DNA of 64,000 nucleotides from Bacteroidota bacterium. Lineage in GTDB: Bacteria; Bacteroidota; Bacteroidia; Flavobacteriales; Flavobacteriaceae. The DNA lies in assembly GCA_023434025.1 (NCBI GenBank), contig JAEYTL010000043.1, positions 22,476 to 86,475 on the forward strand, in the 5' to 3' direction. A program made the position numbers and the translations under genes. A model generated the notes under the pieces. It worked only from the letters and a program-made list of their open reading frames with translations. It was not told the DNA's origin and ran no database searches. Positions 1-10,010 of the stretch are shown here, piece after piece. Numbering within the stretch: position 1 is the first letter of the stretch; every line of letters starts with the position of its first letter.

Positions 1-1
1 A

Positions 2-1255
2 GACTTTGATGTGCAGATTGAAGCTTTAAAAAGTGTATTGCTTGAAAATATCAGTACGGCAAAATCTTCGTTGGAGTATGACCTGTCGTTAGTTAATTCT
101 AAAATTGCTCAGGCAGAATCTGAGATCAGCCGATTGCCTGCTGATGAACAGGAGATACTTAAAATTACCAGAAAATATGATTTGAATAATGCGATATTTA
201 CTAATTTTTTAAGTAAAAGAAATGAAGCAAATATTGTTAAAGCAGCTAATTTAGCCGATGTGCATTTTATTGATCCGGCAAAAGATATCGGAGCCGGTCA
301 GATAGGTCCCAATACAAAAGTTAATTACGTGCTGGCCTTTTTTCTGGGGTTGTTTATTCCTCTGATTGCTGTTTTGATTATTTTCTTTCTGGAAAATACC
401 ATTTTAAATGCAGAGGATATCAGTAAACTGACCACTATTCCAATCATCGGAATTGTCGGAATTAAGCAAACAAAATCTAATTTAGCTGTTTTTGAAAAGC
501 AAAAGTCATCTCTTTCGGAGTCATTCAGAGCCATTCGTTCGTCGTTGCAGTTTATGTATAAACGACAGCAGGTTGATGGTTCTAAAACGGTCATGTTAAC
601 CTCGTCTATCAGTGGAGAAGGTAAAACATTCTGTTCCATCAATATTGCTACGGTCTTTGCTTTGAGTGAGAAAAAGACGGTGATAGTGGGATTGGATTTG
701 AGAAAACCCAAAATTTTTGACGATTTTAAGATTAAAAATGATATAGGAGTTGTAAATCATCTGATTGGTCAGAAAACGTTAGATGAGGTTATACAGAGTA
801 CCCATGTTCCATTCCTGGATGTAATTACTTCCGGTCCCGTTCCGCCTAACCCTTCGGAATTATTGATAGGTGAATCGATGGATAAGTTTATGAGTGATCT
901 TAAAGAAAGATATGATTATATCATTTTAGATACACCGCCGGTAGGTTTGGTAGCAGATGCCATTGAACTGGCTCCCTATGCGGATGTTACCTTGTATATT
1001 ATCCGTCAGAATTACACCAAAAAAGAGATGGTTAATCTTTTAAACAACAGGATACAGCGGGAAGAAATGAAAAATGTCAGTATTGTTTTTAACGGGTTCG
1101 AAAACAGAGCAAAATACGGAACAGGTTACGGATATGGTTACGGATATGGTTACGGGTATAGTTATATTTACGGTAATTATACCAATGCGTATGGAGAAGA
1201 AGAAAAGCCAAAGAATTTATTAGATAAAATACGCAAAAAATTCAAGCGAAAATGA
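2..1255 (+). CDS. wzc: Wzc-like tyrosine kinase / polysaccharide co-polymerase, 5' truncated by window
   Basis: This is the C-terminal part (417 codons) of a Wzc-type BY-kinase that controls chain length and export of a surface polysaccharide in the inner membrane. The frame is open to the window edge, so the GTG at 11 is not taken as the start. From that GTG, a coiled-coil end is followed by a membrane helix at about residues 106-127 and a cytoplasmic kinase domain with Walker A (GEGKT, 202-206), Walker A' (VGLDLR, 226-231) and Walker B (IILDTPP). The tail has about 11 tyrosines in Tyr-Gly repeats, the expected autophosphorylation cluster. A full-length paralogue lies at 26326-28707. The stop overlaps the next start (ATGA). 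The family call is secure; the N-terminus is not visible. Confidence 0.9.
   Translation, partial: DFDVQIEALKSVLLENISTAKSSLEYDLSLVNSKIAQAESEISRLPADEQEILKITRKYDLNNAIFTNFLSKRNEANIVKAANLADVHFIDPAKDIGAGQIGPNTKVNYVLAFFLGLFIPLIAVLIIFFLENTILNAEDISKLTTIPIIGIVGIKQTKSNLAVFEKQKSSLSESFRAIRSSLQFMYKRQQVDGSKTVMLTSSISGEGKTFCSINIATVFALSEKKTVIVGLDLRKPKIFDDFKIKNDIGVVNHLIGQKTLDEVIQSTHVPFLDVITSGPVPPNPSELLIGESMDKFMSDLKERYDYIILDTPPVGLVADAIELAPYADVTLYIIRQNYTKKEMVNLLNNRIQREEMKNVSIVFNGFENRAKYGTGYGYGYGYGYGYSYIYGNYTNAYGEEEKPKNLLDKIRKKFKRK
1124..1160 (+). repeat. Tyr-Gly codon repeat in wzc tail
   Basis: Short tandem hexamers of the type ggttac/ggatat encode the Tyr-Gly tail of the first Wzc. Such an in-frame hexamer array could expand or contract without breaking the frame, changing the number of phosphorylatable tyrosines. 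Confidence 0.7.
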
Positions 1256-2238
1256 TAGAATCAAATAATAAATATACTATTCTGATTACAGGTGGAGCCG
1301 GCTTTATTGGCTCGAATTTATGCGAGCATTTTTTGAGAAAAGGCCATAAGGTGGTTTGTCTGGATAATTTTGCTACCGGCCACCGCTATAATATTGAGCC
1401 TTTTTTACTTGATTCAAATTTTGTGCTGATCGAAGGTGATATCCGGGATCTGTCCGTTTGCCGGAAGGCCGTTCAGGGAGTAGATTATGTTTTACACCAG
1501 GCGGCACTTGGGTCGGTTCCCCGTTCTGTAAAGGATCCGATTACCTCGAATGATGTGAATGTTTCCGGTTTTTTAAATATGTTAGTCGCTGCCCGTGATG
1601 CGGGTGTTAAACGTTTTATTTATGCAGCCAGTTCTTCTACCTATGGAGACTCGGAATCGTTGCCAAAAGTAGAAGAAGTCATTGGTAAGCCTCTTTCGCC
1701 TTATGCCATTACAAAATATGTAAACGAACTATATGCCGAAATATTCAGCCGAACGTATGGAATGGAAACAATCGGGTTGCGTTATTTTAACGTTTTTGGC
1801 AGAAGACAAGATCCGAATGGTGCCTATGCGGCGGTGATTCCTAAGTTTGTCATGCAACTGATGAAACATGAAAGTCCGGTGATCAACGGAGATGGTCTTT
1901 TTTCAAGAGACTTTACCTATATTGATAATGTGGTTCAAATGAATGAATTAGCCATTCTTACCACAAATCCGGAGGCGGTGAATACCGTGTTCAATACGGC
2001 TTATGGTGATCGTACTACTTTAAATCAGATGATTCATCTGCTAAAAGCGTATTTGGCAGATTATGATGTATCAATTTCATCTGTACCGGTAATTTACGGT
2101 CCGAACAGGGTTGGAGACATACCTCATTCTTTGGCCAGTGTAGAAAAAGCAAACCGCCTTTTAGGCTATCAGCCCCGGTTTTCATTTGCCCAGGGGTTAA
2201 AGGAAGCTGTAGATTGGTATTGGAAAAATTTAAAATAA
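1252..2238 (+). CDS. UDP-N-acetylglucosamine 4-epimerase, WbpP type
   Basis: An extended short-chain dehydrogenase (328 aa) likely converting UDP-GlcNAc to UDP-GalNAc in the cytoplasm. The NAD-binding Rossmann motif GGAGFIG spans residues 14-20. The catalytic region has SSSTYGD near 127-133 and Y151-x3-K155. The segment ALGSVPRS after the third strand is typical of the WbpP/Gne branch. It overlaps the upstream wzc stop by 4 bp, suggesting translational coupling. Its product would feed the dehydrogenase at 3659-4936. UDP-Glc or UDP-GlcA epimerase activity cannot be excluded from sequence alone. Confidence 0.85.
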   Translation: MIESNNKYTILITGGAGFIGSNLCEHFLRKGHKVVCLDNFATGHRYNIEPFLLDSNFVLIEGDIRDLSVCRKAVQGVDYVLHQAALGSVPRSVKDPITSNDVNVSGFLNMLVAARDAGVKRFIYAASSSTYGDSESLPKVEEVIGKPLSPYAITKYVNELYAEIFSRTYGMETIGLRYFNVFGRRQDPNGAYAAVIPKFVMQLMKHESPVINGDGLFSRDFTYIDNVVQMNELAILTTNPEAVNTVFNTAYGDRTTLNQMIHLLKAYLADYDVSISSVPVIYGPNRVGDIPHSLASVEKANRLLGYQPRFSFAQGLKEAVDWYWKNLK

Positions 2239-2254
2239 TTCAAGATAAATTAAA

Positions 2255-3646
2255 ATGAGTATTACAAAAATTTGTTGTATTGGTGCCGGTTATGTAGGAG
2301 GTCCTACCATGGCCGTCATTGCCCAAAAATGTCCTCATATACAAGTAACTGTTGTAGATTTAAATGAGCAGAGAATAGCTTTGTGGAACGACCCGAATGT
2401 TGAGAATATACCGATTTATGAGCCCGGATTGAGTGAAGTGGTCGGAGAGGCCAGGGGAAGAAATTTATTTTTCTCTACAGCTGTTGATAAGGCGATTGAT
2501 GAAGCAGAAATGATTTTTATTTCGGTCAATACCCCGACAAAAACATATGGTTCCGGTAAAGGTCTGGCCGCAGATTTAAAATACATAGAGTTGTGTGCCC
2601 GCCAGATAGCCCGTGTTGCGACCACTGATAAAATAGTTGTGGAGAAGTCCACACTACCGGTCAGAACCGCAGAGGCTGTTAAAAGTATATTACACAATAC
2701 GGGTAACGGAGTTAAATACCAGATTTTATCTAATCCTGAGTTTTTGGCAGAGGGAACGGCAGTAGAAGATCTATTTGAGCCGGATAGGGTTTTAATTGGA
2801 GGAGAAACAACTCCGGAAGGCGAAAAAGCGATTCAGGCCTTGGTTGAGGTATATGCCAATTGGGTTCCCAAAGAGCGAATTCTGACGACGAATGTCTGGT
2901 CGTCTGAACTGTCTAAATTAGTGGCAAATGCTTTTCTTGCCCAACGGGTTTCGTCCATTAATGCCATCTCAGAGTTATGTGAAAAAACCGGAGCTGATGT
3001 AAGTGAGGTTGCCAGAGCCATCGGAATGGACAGCAGAATAGGATCTAAGTTCTTAAAAGCTTCCGTGGGATTTGGCGGTTCGTGTTTTCAAAAAGATATT
3101 TTAAATTTAGTTTATATTGCTAAATCATACGGTTTGCATGAGGTGGCAGATTACTGGGAACAGGTAATTATTATGAATGATCATCAGAAAAGCCGTTTTG
3201 CCAAGAATATTGTGACAACGTTATACAATACAGTAGCAGACAAAAAAATTGCTTTTTTGGGTTGGGCATTCAAGAAGGATACAAACGATACCCGTGAATC
3301 AGCGGCTATTTATGTAGCAGATGATTTAATTTTTGAACAGGCCAAAATAACGGTCTATGATCCGAAGGTAACCGAAAAACAGATTTTATTTGATTTGAAT
3401 TACCTGCACTCCAGAACGGAAGAGGAAAACAAAAAACATCTTGCAACAGTACAGGATCCTTACGAAGCCTGTCAGGGAGCTCATGCTATTGCTGTCTTAA
3501 CAGAATGGGATGAGTTTAAATCGTATGATTGGGAAAGGATTTATACTCAAATGAATAAACCGGCCTTTATTTTTGACGGCAGAAATTTATTAGACAAAGA
3601 AAAATTAACACAAATAGGGTTTAAGTATCAGGCAATCGGATCTTAA
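2255..3646 (+). CDS. ugd: UDP-glucose 6-dehydrogenase
   Basis: A 463-aa NAD-dependent dehydrogenase oxidising UDP-glucose to UDP-glucuronate. It has an N-terminal GAGYVGG nucleotide-binding motif (residues 10-16), a central helical domain, and the catalytic cysteine C277 in GFGGSC. The length and the long C-terminal UDP-binding domain resemble the eukaryote-like Ugd branch common in Bacteroidota rather than the roughly 390-aa enterobacterial enzyme. It lies 16 bp after the epimerase in the same operon. Its product is the substrate of the UDP-glucuronate 4-epimerase at 5996-7012, so UDP-GlcA and UDP-GalA are probable precursors. Confidence 0.93.
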   Translation: MSITKICCIGAGYVGGPTMAVIAQKCPHIQVTVVDLNEQRIALWNDPNVENIPIYEPGLSEVVGEARGRNLFFSTAVDKAIDEAEMIFISVNTPTKTYGSGKGLAADLKYIELCARQIARVATTDKIVVEKSTLPVRTAEAVKSILHNTGNGVKYQILSNPEFLAEGTAVEDLFEPDRVLIGGETTPEGEKAIQALVEVYANWVPKERILTTNVWSSELSKLVANAFLAQRVSSINAISELCEKTGADVSEVARAIGMDSRIGSKFLKASVGFGGSCFQKDILNLVYIAKSYGLHEVADYWEQVIIMNDHQKSRFAKNIVTTLYNTVADKKIAFLGWAFKKDTNDTRESAAIYVADDLIFEQAKITVYDPKVTEKQILFDLNYLHSRTEEENKKHLATVQDPYEACQGAHAIAVLTEWDEFKSYDWERIYTQMNKPAFIFDGRNLLDKEKLTQIGFKYQAIGS

Positions 3647-3658
3647 AATAAAAAAAGA

Positions 3659-4936
3659 ATGAGTATTAAAATAGGCGTAATTGGTTTAGGATATGTAGGG
3701 TTGCCACTGGCAAGGTTGTTCGCTACCAAATATCCCGTAGTAGGCTTTGATATCAATCAGAACAGGGTAGATGAATTAAATAAGGGCGAAGACAGTACCC
3801 TTGAAGTAGAGAGTGATTTACTGAAAACTGTGCTGATAGATAAACCTTTGGCAAAAGAGGGTTTATACTGTTCAACCGACATCAGTACAATAAAAGAATG
3901 TAACTGCTACATTGTTACGGTTCCTACACCGGTAGATAAGAACAACCGTCCGGATTTGACTCCCTTATACAAATCCAGTGAAACAGTAGGTAAAGTGCTT
4001 AAAAAAGGCGACATTGTCATTTATGAATCAACCGTTTATCCGGGAGTAACGGAGGAAGAGTGTGTGCCGGTATTAGAACGCATCAGCGGACTGAAATTTA
4101 ATGTTGACTTTTTTGCCGGTTATTCGCCGGAACGAATAAATCCGGGAGATAAAGAACACACGGTAGAAAAAATTCTGAAAGTCACAGCCGGTTCAACACC
4201 GGAAGTCGGCAAAAAAGTGGATGAACTGTATAAATCCGTCATCACAGCCGGTACCCATTTGGCTCCTAGCATTAAAGTGGCAGAGGCCGCGAAGGTTATT
4301 GAAAATTCTCAACGGGATATCAATATTGCTTTTGTGAACGAATTGGCCAAAATATTTAATATGCTGGGTATCGATACACAGGCTGTTCTGGAAGCAGCCG
4401 GTACCAAATGGAACTTTTTGCCGTTTAAACCGGGATTGGTGGGCGGACATTGTATCGGGGTTGACCCTTATTATTTGGCTCAGAAGGCTCAGGAGGCGGG
4501 GTATCATCCTGAAATTATTTTAGCCGGCAGGAGGTTAAATGATAGTATGGGTGAGTATGTTGCTTCGCAGGTGGTTAAACTTATGATCAAAAAAGGAATA
4601 ACCGTTAACAAAGCCAAAGTACTGATGCTCGGCATTACATTTAAAGAAAATTGTCCGGATGTCCGGAATACTAAAATTGTTGATGTAATCAAAGCATTGG
4701 CAGATTATGGCATTGAGGTTTCTATTTATGATCCTTGGGCAAACCCGGCAGAGGTGAAGCATGAATATAATTTAGTAATGTCTAATCAATTAAGTGACGA
4801 ACGATTTGACGGGATAGTTCTGGGGGTTGCCCACAACGAATTTTCGACAATCGATTTTGATAAATTAAAAAAGGAGCAGGCTGTCGTTTATGATGTAAAA
4901 GGCATTTTAAACACACAGGCAGACGGAAAATTATAA
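3659..4936 (+). CDS. UDP-N-acetylhexosamine 6-dehydrogenase, TviB/WbpO type
   Basis: A second UDP-sugar 6-dehydrogenase (425 aa), clearly a different subfamily from ugd. It begins with the Rossmann motif GLGYVGLP (9-16) and has the catalytic cysteine C265 in GGHCIGVDPYYL. That motif and the SPERINPGD segment match enzymes oxidising UDP-GlcNAc or UDP-GalNAc to the uronic acids (TviB, WbpO, WbpA). Because a WbpP-like epimerase lies two genes upstream, UDP-GalNAcA is the likeliest product (inference). It is spaced 12 bp from ugd and 1 bp from rfbB. Confidence 0.88.
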   Translation: MSIKIGVIGLGYVGLPLARLFATKYPVVGFDINQNRVDELNKGEDSTLEVESDLLKTVLIDKPLAKEGLYCSTDISTIKECNCYIVTVPTPVDKNNRPDLTPLYKSSETVGKVLKKGDIVIYESTVYPGVTEEECVPVLERISGLKFNVDFFAGYSPERINPGDKEHTVEKILKVTAGSTPEVGKKVDELYKSVITAGTHLAPSIKVAEAAKVIENSQRDINIAFVNELAKIFNMLGIDTQAVLEAAGTKWNFLPFKPGLVGGHCIGVDPYYLAQKAQEAGYHPEIILAGRRLNDSMGEYVASQVVKLMIKKGITVNKAKVLMLGITFKENCPDVRNTKIVDVIKALADYGIEVSIYDPWANPAEVKHEYNLVMSNQLSDERFDGIVLGVAHNEFSTIDFDKLKKEQAVVYDVKGILNTQADGKL

Positions 4937-4937
4937 G

Positions 4938-5990
4938 ATGAAAAAAATTCTGATTACCGGCGGAGCCGGATTTATTGGGTCACATGTCGTGAGACGGTTT
5001 GTAACAAAATATCCGAATTATGCTGTCTTTAATTTAGACGCACTGACCTATGCCGGAAACTTAGAAAATGTTTCGGATATAGATCAGCTTCCGAATTACA
5101 CTTTTATCAAAGGAGATATTACGGATGCAGAATTTATTACTTCGCTGTTTCAGAAAGAGCAATTTGACGGGGTTATCCATCTGGCAGCGGAATCACATGT
5201 AGACCGTTCTATCACTGATCCATTGGCTTTTGTAAAAACCAATGTAATCGGAACGATGAATTTATTAAATGCAGCCCGTGAAATATGGAAAAATGACAAC
5301 AACGGAAAACGCTTTTATCATGTTTCAACCGATGAGGTGTATGGAGCTTTGGACGAAACCGGATTGTTTACCGAAGAAACCCCGTATGACCCGAACTCAC
5401 CTTATTCAGCCTCAAAAGCAGCTTCTGACCATTTTGTCCGGGCGTATGGCGAAACATATGGGTTACCTTATGTAATAACCAACTGCTCGAATAACTATGG
5501 TCCGAATCATTTTCCTGAAAAATTAATTCCGCTGTTTATCAATAATATCATTAATAATAAACCTTTACCGGTTTATGGAGATGGAAAATATACCCGGGAT
5601 TGGTTGTATGTTATTGACCATGCCATTGCTATTGACTTGGTTTTTCATCAAGGAAAAAACCATGAAACCTATAATATAGGAGGGTTCAACGAATGGAAAA
5701 ATATTGATTTAGTACAGTTGTTATGTCAGAAGATGGATACTAAATTAAACCGTCCGCCCGGAACCTCCCAACAATTAATTACTTATGTAAAAGATCGCCC
5801 CGGTCACGATTTACGCTACGCTATCGATGCTACTAAAATTAACAAGGAGCTGGGCTGGAAGCCTTCCGTAACATTTGAAGAAGGATTGGAGCTTACCATA
5901 GACTGGTATTTAACGCATGATGAATGGTTACAACATGTGACCTCCGGAGAATACCAGCAATATTATCAAAAACAATACGCTGAAAAATAG
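4938..5990 (+). CDS. rfbB: dTDP-glucose 4,6-dehydratase
   Basis: A 350-aa short-chain dehydrogenase family enzyme converting dTDP-glucose to dTDP-4-keto-6-deoxyglucose. Family signatures are GGAGFIGS (8-15), HLAAESHVDRS, the catalytic TDE at 131-133 and Y156-x3-K160. No rfbA, rfbC or rfbD is present in the window, so either those lie elsewhere or the keto sugar goes to another deoxysugar. It lies directly between two other sugar-nucleotide genes with minimal spacing. Confidence 0.93.
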   Translation: MKKILITGGAGFIGSHVVRRFVTKYPNYAVFNLDALTYAGNLENVSDIDQLPNYTFIKGDITDAEFITSLFQKEQFDGVIHLAAESHVDRSITDPLAFVKTNVIGTMNLLNAAREIWKNDNNGKRFYHVSTDEVYGALDETGLFTEETPYDPNSPYSASKAASDHFVRAYGETYGLPYVITNCSNNYGPNHFPEKLIPLFINNIINNKPLPVYGDGKYTRDWLYVIDHAIAIDLVFHQGKNHETYNIGGFNEWKNIDLVQLLCQKMDTKLNRPPGTSQQLITYVKDRPGHDLRYAIDATKINKELGWKPSVTFEEGLELTIDWYLTHDEWLQHVTSGEYQQYYQKQYAEK

Positions 5991-5995
5991 ATAAT

Positions 5996-7012
5996 ATGAA
6001 AATATTAGTAACAGGGGCAGCCGGTTTTATCGGGTTTCACTTAGCAGACCAACTGACCAGGTTGGGACATCAGGTTGTAGGATTGGATAACCTGAACGAT
6101 TACTATGATGTTAACCTTAAACTGGGCAGGTTAAAAGAACTGGGAATTGATACGTCAGCCATTTTGTATGATGAATTAATTACTTCTCAAACCAATGCTT
6201 TTTCTTTTATTCAATTAAATTTAGAAGACCGTGAAAAAATGGAACGCTTGTTTAAAGAAGAAGCTTTTGAACTGGTTGTCAATCTGGCGGCTCAGGCAGG
6301 AGTTCGCTTCAGTTTAGAGCAGCCTTTTCAGTATATCGACTGTAACATAACCGGGTTTTTAACGGTCTTGGAATGTTGTCGCCATCATGACGTAAAAAAA
6401 TTAATTTATGCCAGTTCTTCCAGTGTTTATGGCTTGAATGAAAAGATTCCGTTCTCTGTTCAGGATAATGTAGATAATCCGATCAGCTTGTATGCCGCTA
6501 CGAAAAAATCGAACGAACTGATGGCTCATACGTATAGTCATTTGTTTGGGATTCAAACAGTAGGATTACGTTTTTTTACGGTTTATGGGCCATGGGGTCG
6601 GCCGGATATGGCCATGTTTCTGTTTACCGATGCCATTTTAAATGACCGGCCTATTCAGGTGTTTAATGAAGGAAACCTTTCAAGGGATTTTACTTATGTA
6701 GATGATATAGTGGGCGGGATACTCAATATTACGAAAGCTTTTGAGCAAAATACAATTCAAAAGTCTTATAGTTTATATAATATTGGCAACAGCAGACCGG
6801 TTAAATTATTAGATTTTATTGAAGCCATTGAACATAAAACAGGAAAAACCGCTATCAAAGACATGAAGCCGATGCAACCGGGTGATGTAGAACAAACCTG
6901 GGCCGATGTGGATGATCTGATCAGAGATTTTGATTATAAACCTGATACTTCGATTGAGGAAGGAGTTGGAGCGTTTGTGGATTGGTATTTAAGTTATTAT
7001 CCAAAAAAGTAA
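5996..7012 (+). CDS. UDP-glucuronate 4-epimerase (CapI/GAE type)
   Basis: A 338-aa extended short-chain dehydrogenase predicted to interconvert UDP-GlcA and UDP-GalA. It has GAAGFIG at 7-13, the NDYYD segment characteristic of the CapI/GAE group, AAQAGVR, SSSSVYG near 140-146 and Y166-x3-K170. It starts 5 bp after rfbB. With ugd upstream, galacturonate is a plausible polymer constituent. The subfamily is judged from the NDYYDVNLK segment; a general epimerase role is near certain. Confidence 0.87.
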   Translation: MKILVTGAAGFIGFHLADQLTRLGHQVVGLDNLNDYYDVNLKLGRLKELGIDTSAILYDELITSQTNAFSFIQLNLEDREKMERLFKEEAFELVVNLAAQAGVRFSLEQPFQYIDCNITGFLTVLECCRHHDVKKLIYASSSSVYGLNEKIPFSVQDNVDNPISLYAATKKSNELMAHTYSHLFGIQTVGLRFFTVYGPWGRPDMAMFLFTDAILNDRPIQVFNEGNLSRDFTYVDDIVGGILNITKAFEQNTIQKSYSLYNIGNSRPVKLLDFIEAIEHKTGKTAIKDMKPMQPGDVEQTWADVDDLIRDFDYKPDTSIEEGVGAFVDWYLSYYPKK

Positions 7013-7018
7013 TAGTAA

Positions 7019-8455
7019 ATGCAATATTCTAAGCATGTAGTATCAGGAGTAACATGGACAACAATACAAACTCTGATTAATAGGAGCTCAGGTTTTATTG
7101 TCAAAATGATTCTGGCAAGATTACTTTTTCCGGAAGACTACGGTATCGTTGGAATGGCGGTTGTTTTTTCAGGTTTTTTTAAGTCTTTTACTGATTTGGG
7201 GTTTGGGAGTGCTATAATTCAGCGGGATGAGGAGGTTATAAATGACACTTATCTATCGACTGCATTTTGGAGTAATATTATCTGGAGCTTACTATCGTAT
7301 TTACTATTAGTATTTTTAATAAGCCCGTTTGCAGCTAGTTTTTATAACGAATCTATTTTAATTCATGTAATTCCAGCTCTCGGAATTCCCATAATAACTT
7401 ACCCATTATTTTTAGTACAACGTTCAGTAATGACCAAAAACCTGAATTTTAAAAAGATTGCAGTAATTAATAATACGGCTAGTGTTGTATCCGGAATAAT
7501 TGCTGTCGCTTTAGCTTATTTTGGATTTGGTGTTTGGGCTTTAGTTGCACAGAGTGTTATTCAATCGTTAATTGAGTTACCGCTTTATTATAAAAATTCA
7601 CCGTGGAAGCCTAAATGGGTTTTTGATAAAGAGGCATTCAGAGATATGTTTGGCTTTGGGTCTTTTACCACACTTTCTTCGTTGACCTATAAGTTTTCAT
7701 CACAAGGAGATTATTTCTTAGTAGGTAAGATTTTAGGTAAGATAGAACTGGGGTTGTATTCATTTGCTTTTATTTTGACAGATTCTATCAGAATTCAGGT
7801 GCGACAGATAATTGATGTTGTAATGTATCCAATTTACTCAAAAGCGAAGAATGATTTTGATTTGCAAGTTAAGTTTTTAAACAAAAGCATACTGTTTAAT
7901 AGTCTGTTAATATCTCCAATTATGGGATTGTTATTTATATCTACAGAATGGGTTACAATTTTGTTTGGCGAAAAATGGATTGATAGTTTGTTGGTGATAA
8001 AATTAGTATCAATATCTGTGATTATTCAAATACTAACAAACTCTTTTTCTACGATAATGAGAGCTAATAATAAAAGTTATATTGAGTTTAAGCTTCAGGT
8101 TATTAAAGTTTTTGTTTTTTATTTGCCTGTTATATTTATTGGTACTTATTATTATGGTTTAATCGGTTGTTCAGTTTCTGTGATTATTGGAAGAATATTT
8201 GTAAATCTAATTAATCTTTGGGCGTTAAAATTTTATTTAAGAATTCCGGTCATGGATTTGCTCGTTAGTTTTCTCAGAGGGATTGCTCCAACTGTTTTAT
8301 CTTCAATTCTAATTTATCTTTTGTTTATATTTAGTGAATTTAACTTAGGTACCTTAGTAATAAAAACAATACTTTTGCTGATTATTATATCAGTCAGTTC
8401 ATTCATGTTGAATAAGAGCGAAATAAAAAATCTTTTAAAAACAATTAAAAAATAA
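7019..8455 (+). CDS. Polysaccharide flippase, Wzx/MOP superfamily
   Basis: A 478-aa polytopic membrane protein with a WzxC-like N-terminus (GVTWTTIQTLINRSSGF, then LFPEDYGIVGMA). At least ten hydrophobic segments are visible across the length. It is predicted to flip undecaprenyl-linked repeat units across the inner membrane. It follows the sugar-nucleotide block by 6 bp and opens the low-GC, serotype-specific part of the locus. Substrate specificity cannot be read from the sequence. Confidence 0.88.
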   Translation: MQYSKHVVSGVTWTTIQTLINRSSGFIVKMILARLLFPEDYGIVGMAVVFSGFFKSFTDLGFGSAIIQRDEEVINDTYLSTAFWSNIIWSLLSYLLLVFLISPFAASFYNESILIHVIPALGIPIITYPLFLVQRSVMTKNLNFKKIAVINNTASVVSGIIAVALAYFGFGVWALVAQSVIQSLIELPLYYKNSPWKPKWVFDKEAFRDMFGFGSFTTLSSLTYKFSSQGDYFLVGKILGKIELGLYSFAFILTDSIRIQVRQIIDVVMYPIYSKAKNDFDLQVKFLNKSILFNSLLISPIMGLLFISTEWVTILFGEKWIDSLLVIKLVSISVIIQILTNSFSTIMRANNKSYIEFKLQVIKVFVFYLPVIFIGTYYYGLIGCSVSVIIGRIFVNLINLWALKFYLRIPVMDLLVSFLRGIAPTVLSSILIYLLFIFSEFNLGTLVIKTILLLIIISVSSFMLNKSEIKNLLKTIKK

Positions 8456-8459
8456 ATCT

Positions 8460-9686
8460 ATGAAAAAAGTATTAATTTCTACAAAGCTTAAAACCACTAA
8501 TAACGGTAATCAAGCATTATCTGATGAGCTAATTAAATTAGCTCAGGATTTTACTAATGAATGTGATTTTAAAGTTGTTGGAAGACCATTTGGATTAGAT
8601 AAATATACTTTTAATTATTTCGATGTTGAAGATCCGGTTACAGCATTTGAAAAGATAGCTCAGGAAATAGCAAACAGAGCAAAGAAATTAAATAAACTTG
8701 AGTTTCAAAAATCAGATTTACAAAACGTAAGAACAAATTTGCTAGATGTTGAAGGTAATGTAGTAAAAACAGAAAAATACAGAAGGATTGCCAGAAAATT
8801 TAGAAAATTTTATTTTTCCTTTTTTCTGTTTTCAAAAGCTTATGAGCAAAGACTTAGAACTTTTAATTCAATAGACTATTATTTGTACAGTGGGGCTGGA
8901 GAAGTCAGTAATGAAGATTTCTTTCTGCGTCAGCTATTAGATTTAAGGGTAGCTCAAATTTTAGGAGTAAAAGTTTGTGCAATCAATCAATCAGTTGAAA
9001 TTGATTCAGGTGTTGAAAAGAAAATTCTCGTTCATGTGTATTCCAAAATGCATAAGATTGTTGTACGTGGTAATTTGTCAAAGGAGTTACTTGTAAAGAA
9101 TGGGGTTAATCATAATTTAATAGAAGTTTGCCCAGATACTGCTTTTAGAAATATAGTTGATTTTAAAATAAAAAAGAGTTTTTCAAAAAAAATTGCAATA
9201 AACTTTACACCTTTAAAGTATGATAAACTTAAATATGAAGCTTTGCTTAAAAAGCTAATAGATAATGGATATCAAATTACTTTTGTAAGTAATGAACCAA
9301 AAGGTGAAAAACAATTAGCAAATGATTTAAAAGAAAAATTTAATATATCTTTTTTAATTCAATCCATACATTATAATGCATATTCAAAATTATTAAGTGA
9401 TTTCGACTTTTTAATTAGTACTAGGTTACATTCAAATGAACTTGCCCTTACAGCTGGAGTTCCAATTATACCTATTGAAGGAAGAAGTTTCAAAACGAAT
9501 GAAGTGTTTGGTTTAATCAATTATCCTCTTGAAGTAATGACAGTAGATAATGCTGATTTTGTAAATAAAATATGGAGTAGTGTAGAATATTTAGAAAATA
9601 ATTTTGAAGAAATACAAGATTGGATTTTTAAGAACTTGCCTGAAATTTCCAAAAAGTCAGCAAATAACATATCATCAGTTTTGTAA
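8460..9686 (+). CDS. Polysaccharide pyruvyl transferase family protein
   Basis: A 408-aa protein with the two-domain GT-B-like form of the polysaccharide pyruvyl transferase family. Visible family features are TTNNGNQALSDEL at the N-terminus, YSGAGEVSNEDF, a conserved CPDTAF segment, and the C-terminal STRLHSNELALTAGVP block. These enzymes use phosphoenolpyruvate to add a ketal pyruvate to a sugar, giving negative charge. Codon use is AT-rich compared with genes before 7 kb. It starts 4 bp after the flippase. Some family members have other roles, so the chemistry is inferred. Confidence 0.75.
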   Translation: MKKVLISTKLKTTNNGNQALSDELIKLAQDFTNECDFKVVGRPFGLDKYTFNYFDVEDPVTAFEKIAQEIANRAKKLNKLEFQKSDLQNVRTNLLDVEGNVVKTEKYRRIARKFRKFYFSFFLFSKAYEQRLRTFNSIDYYLYSGAGEVSNEDFFLRQLLDLRVAQILGVKVCAINQSVEIDSGVEKKILVHVYSKMHKIVVRGNLSKELLVKNGVNHNLIEVCPDTAFRNIVDFKIKKSFSKKIAINFTPLKYDKLKYEALLKKLIDNGYQITFVSNEPKGEKQLANDLKEKFNISFLIQSIHYNAYSKLLSDFDFLISTRLHSNELALTAGVPIIPIEGRSFKTNEVFGLINYPLEVMTVDNADFVNKIWSSVEYLENNFEEIQDWIFKNLPEISKKSANNISSVL

Positions 9687-10001
9687 AGATAGATTTAAGA
9701 AAGAAAGACAAATACCAAAAAGTATCAAAAAATTATTTTATATCAAGTTATAAAAACACAAAAAATATTTTTCGTTTAATTACTACAATGAAAGCTAAGA
9801 AGACTTAAATACCAAACAATTTTTGTTGATTTAAAGCGAGCTATTGTTAGGATATAGATTTTAATTAAAGAAATATAATATTTCAAATTTACTTATGTTA
9901 ATCAATCGAGAATAAGGTTTGATAAAAAATCTATAAATATATTAAAGCAGAGATTAGCTAGGCAAGTAGTTAAATAGAACTTGACAGACACTAAAACATG
10001 A
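9687..10001. other. AT-rich gap inside capsule operon, no gene seen
   Basis: About 315 bp of very AT-rich DNA with stops in all frames. I see no RNA gene, strong terminator or convincing promoter. It is much longer than the other spacers of this operon and may be a decayed gene or a site of cassette exchange. Confidence 0.5.
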
Positions 10002-10010
10002 TTGTTGAAA

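Noticed and set aside
325..711. Minus-strand open frame of 128 codons
   Set aside because: Lies wholly inside the Wzc kinase domain coding region, has no recognisable protein features and reflects codon bias.
9687..10001. Decayed gene or small RNA in the capsule gap
   Set aside because: No frame, hairpin or similarity to a neighbouring gene strong enough to support a call.
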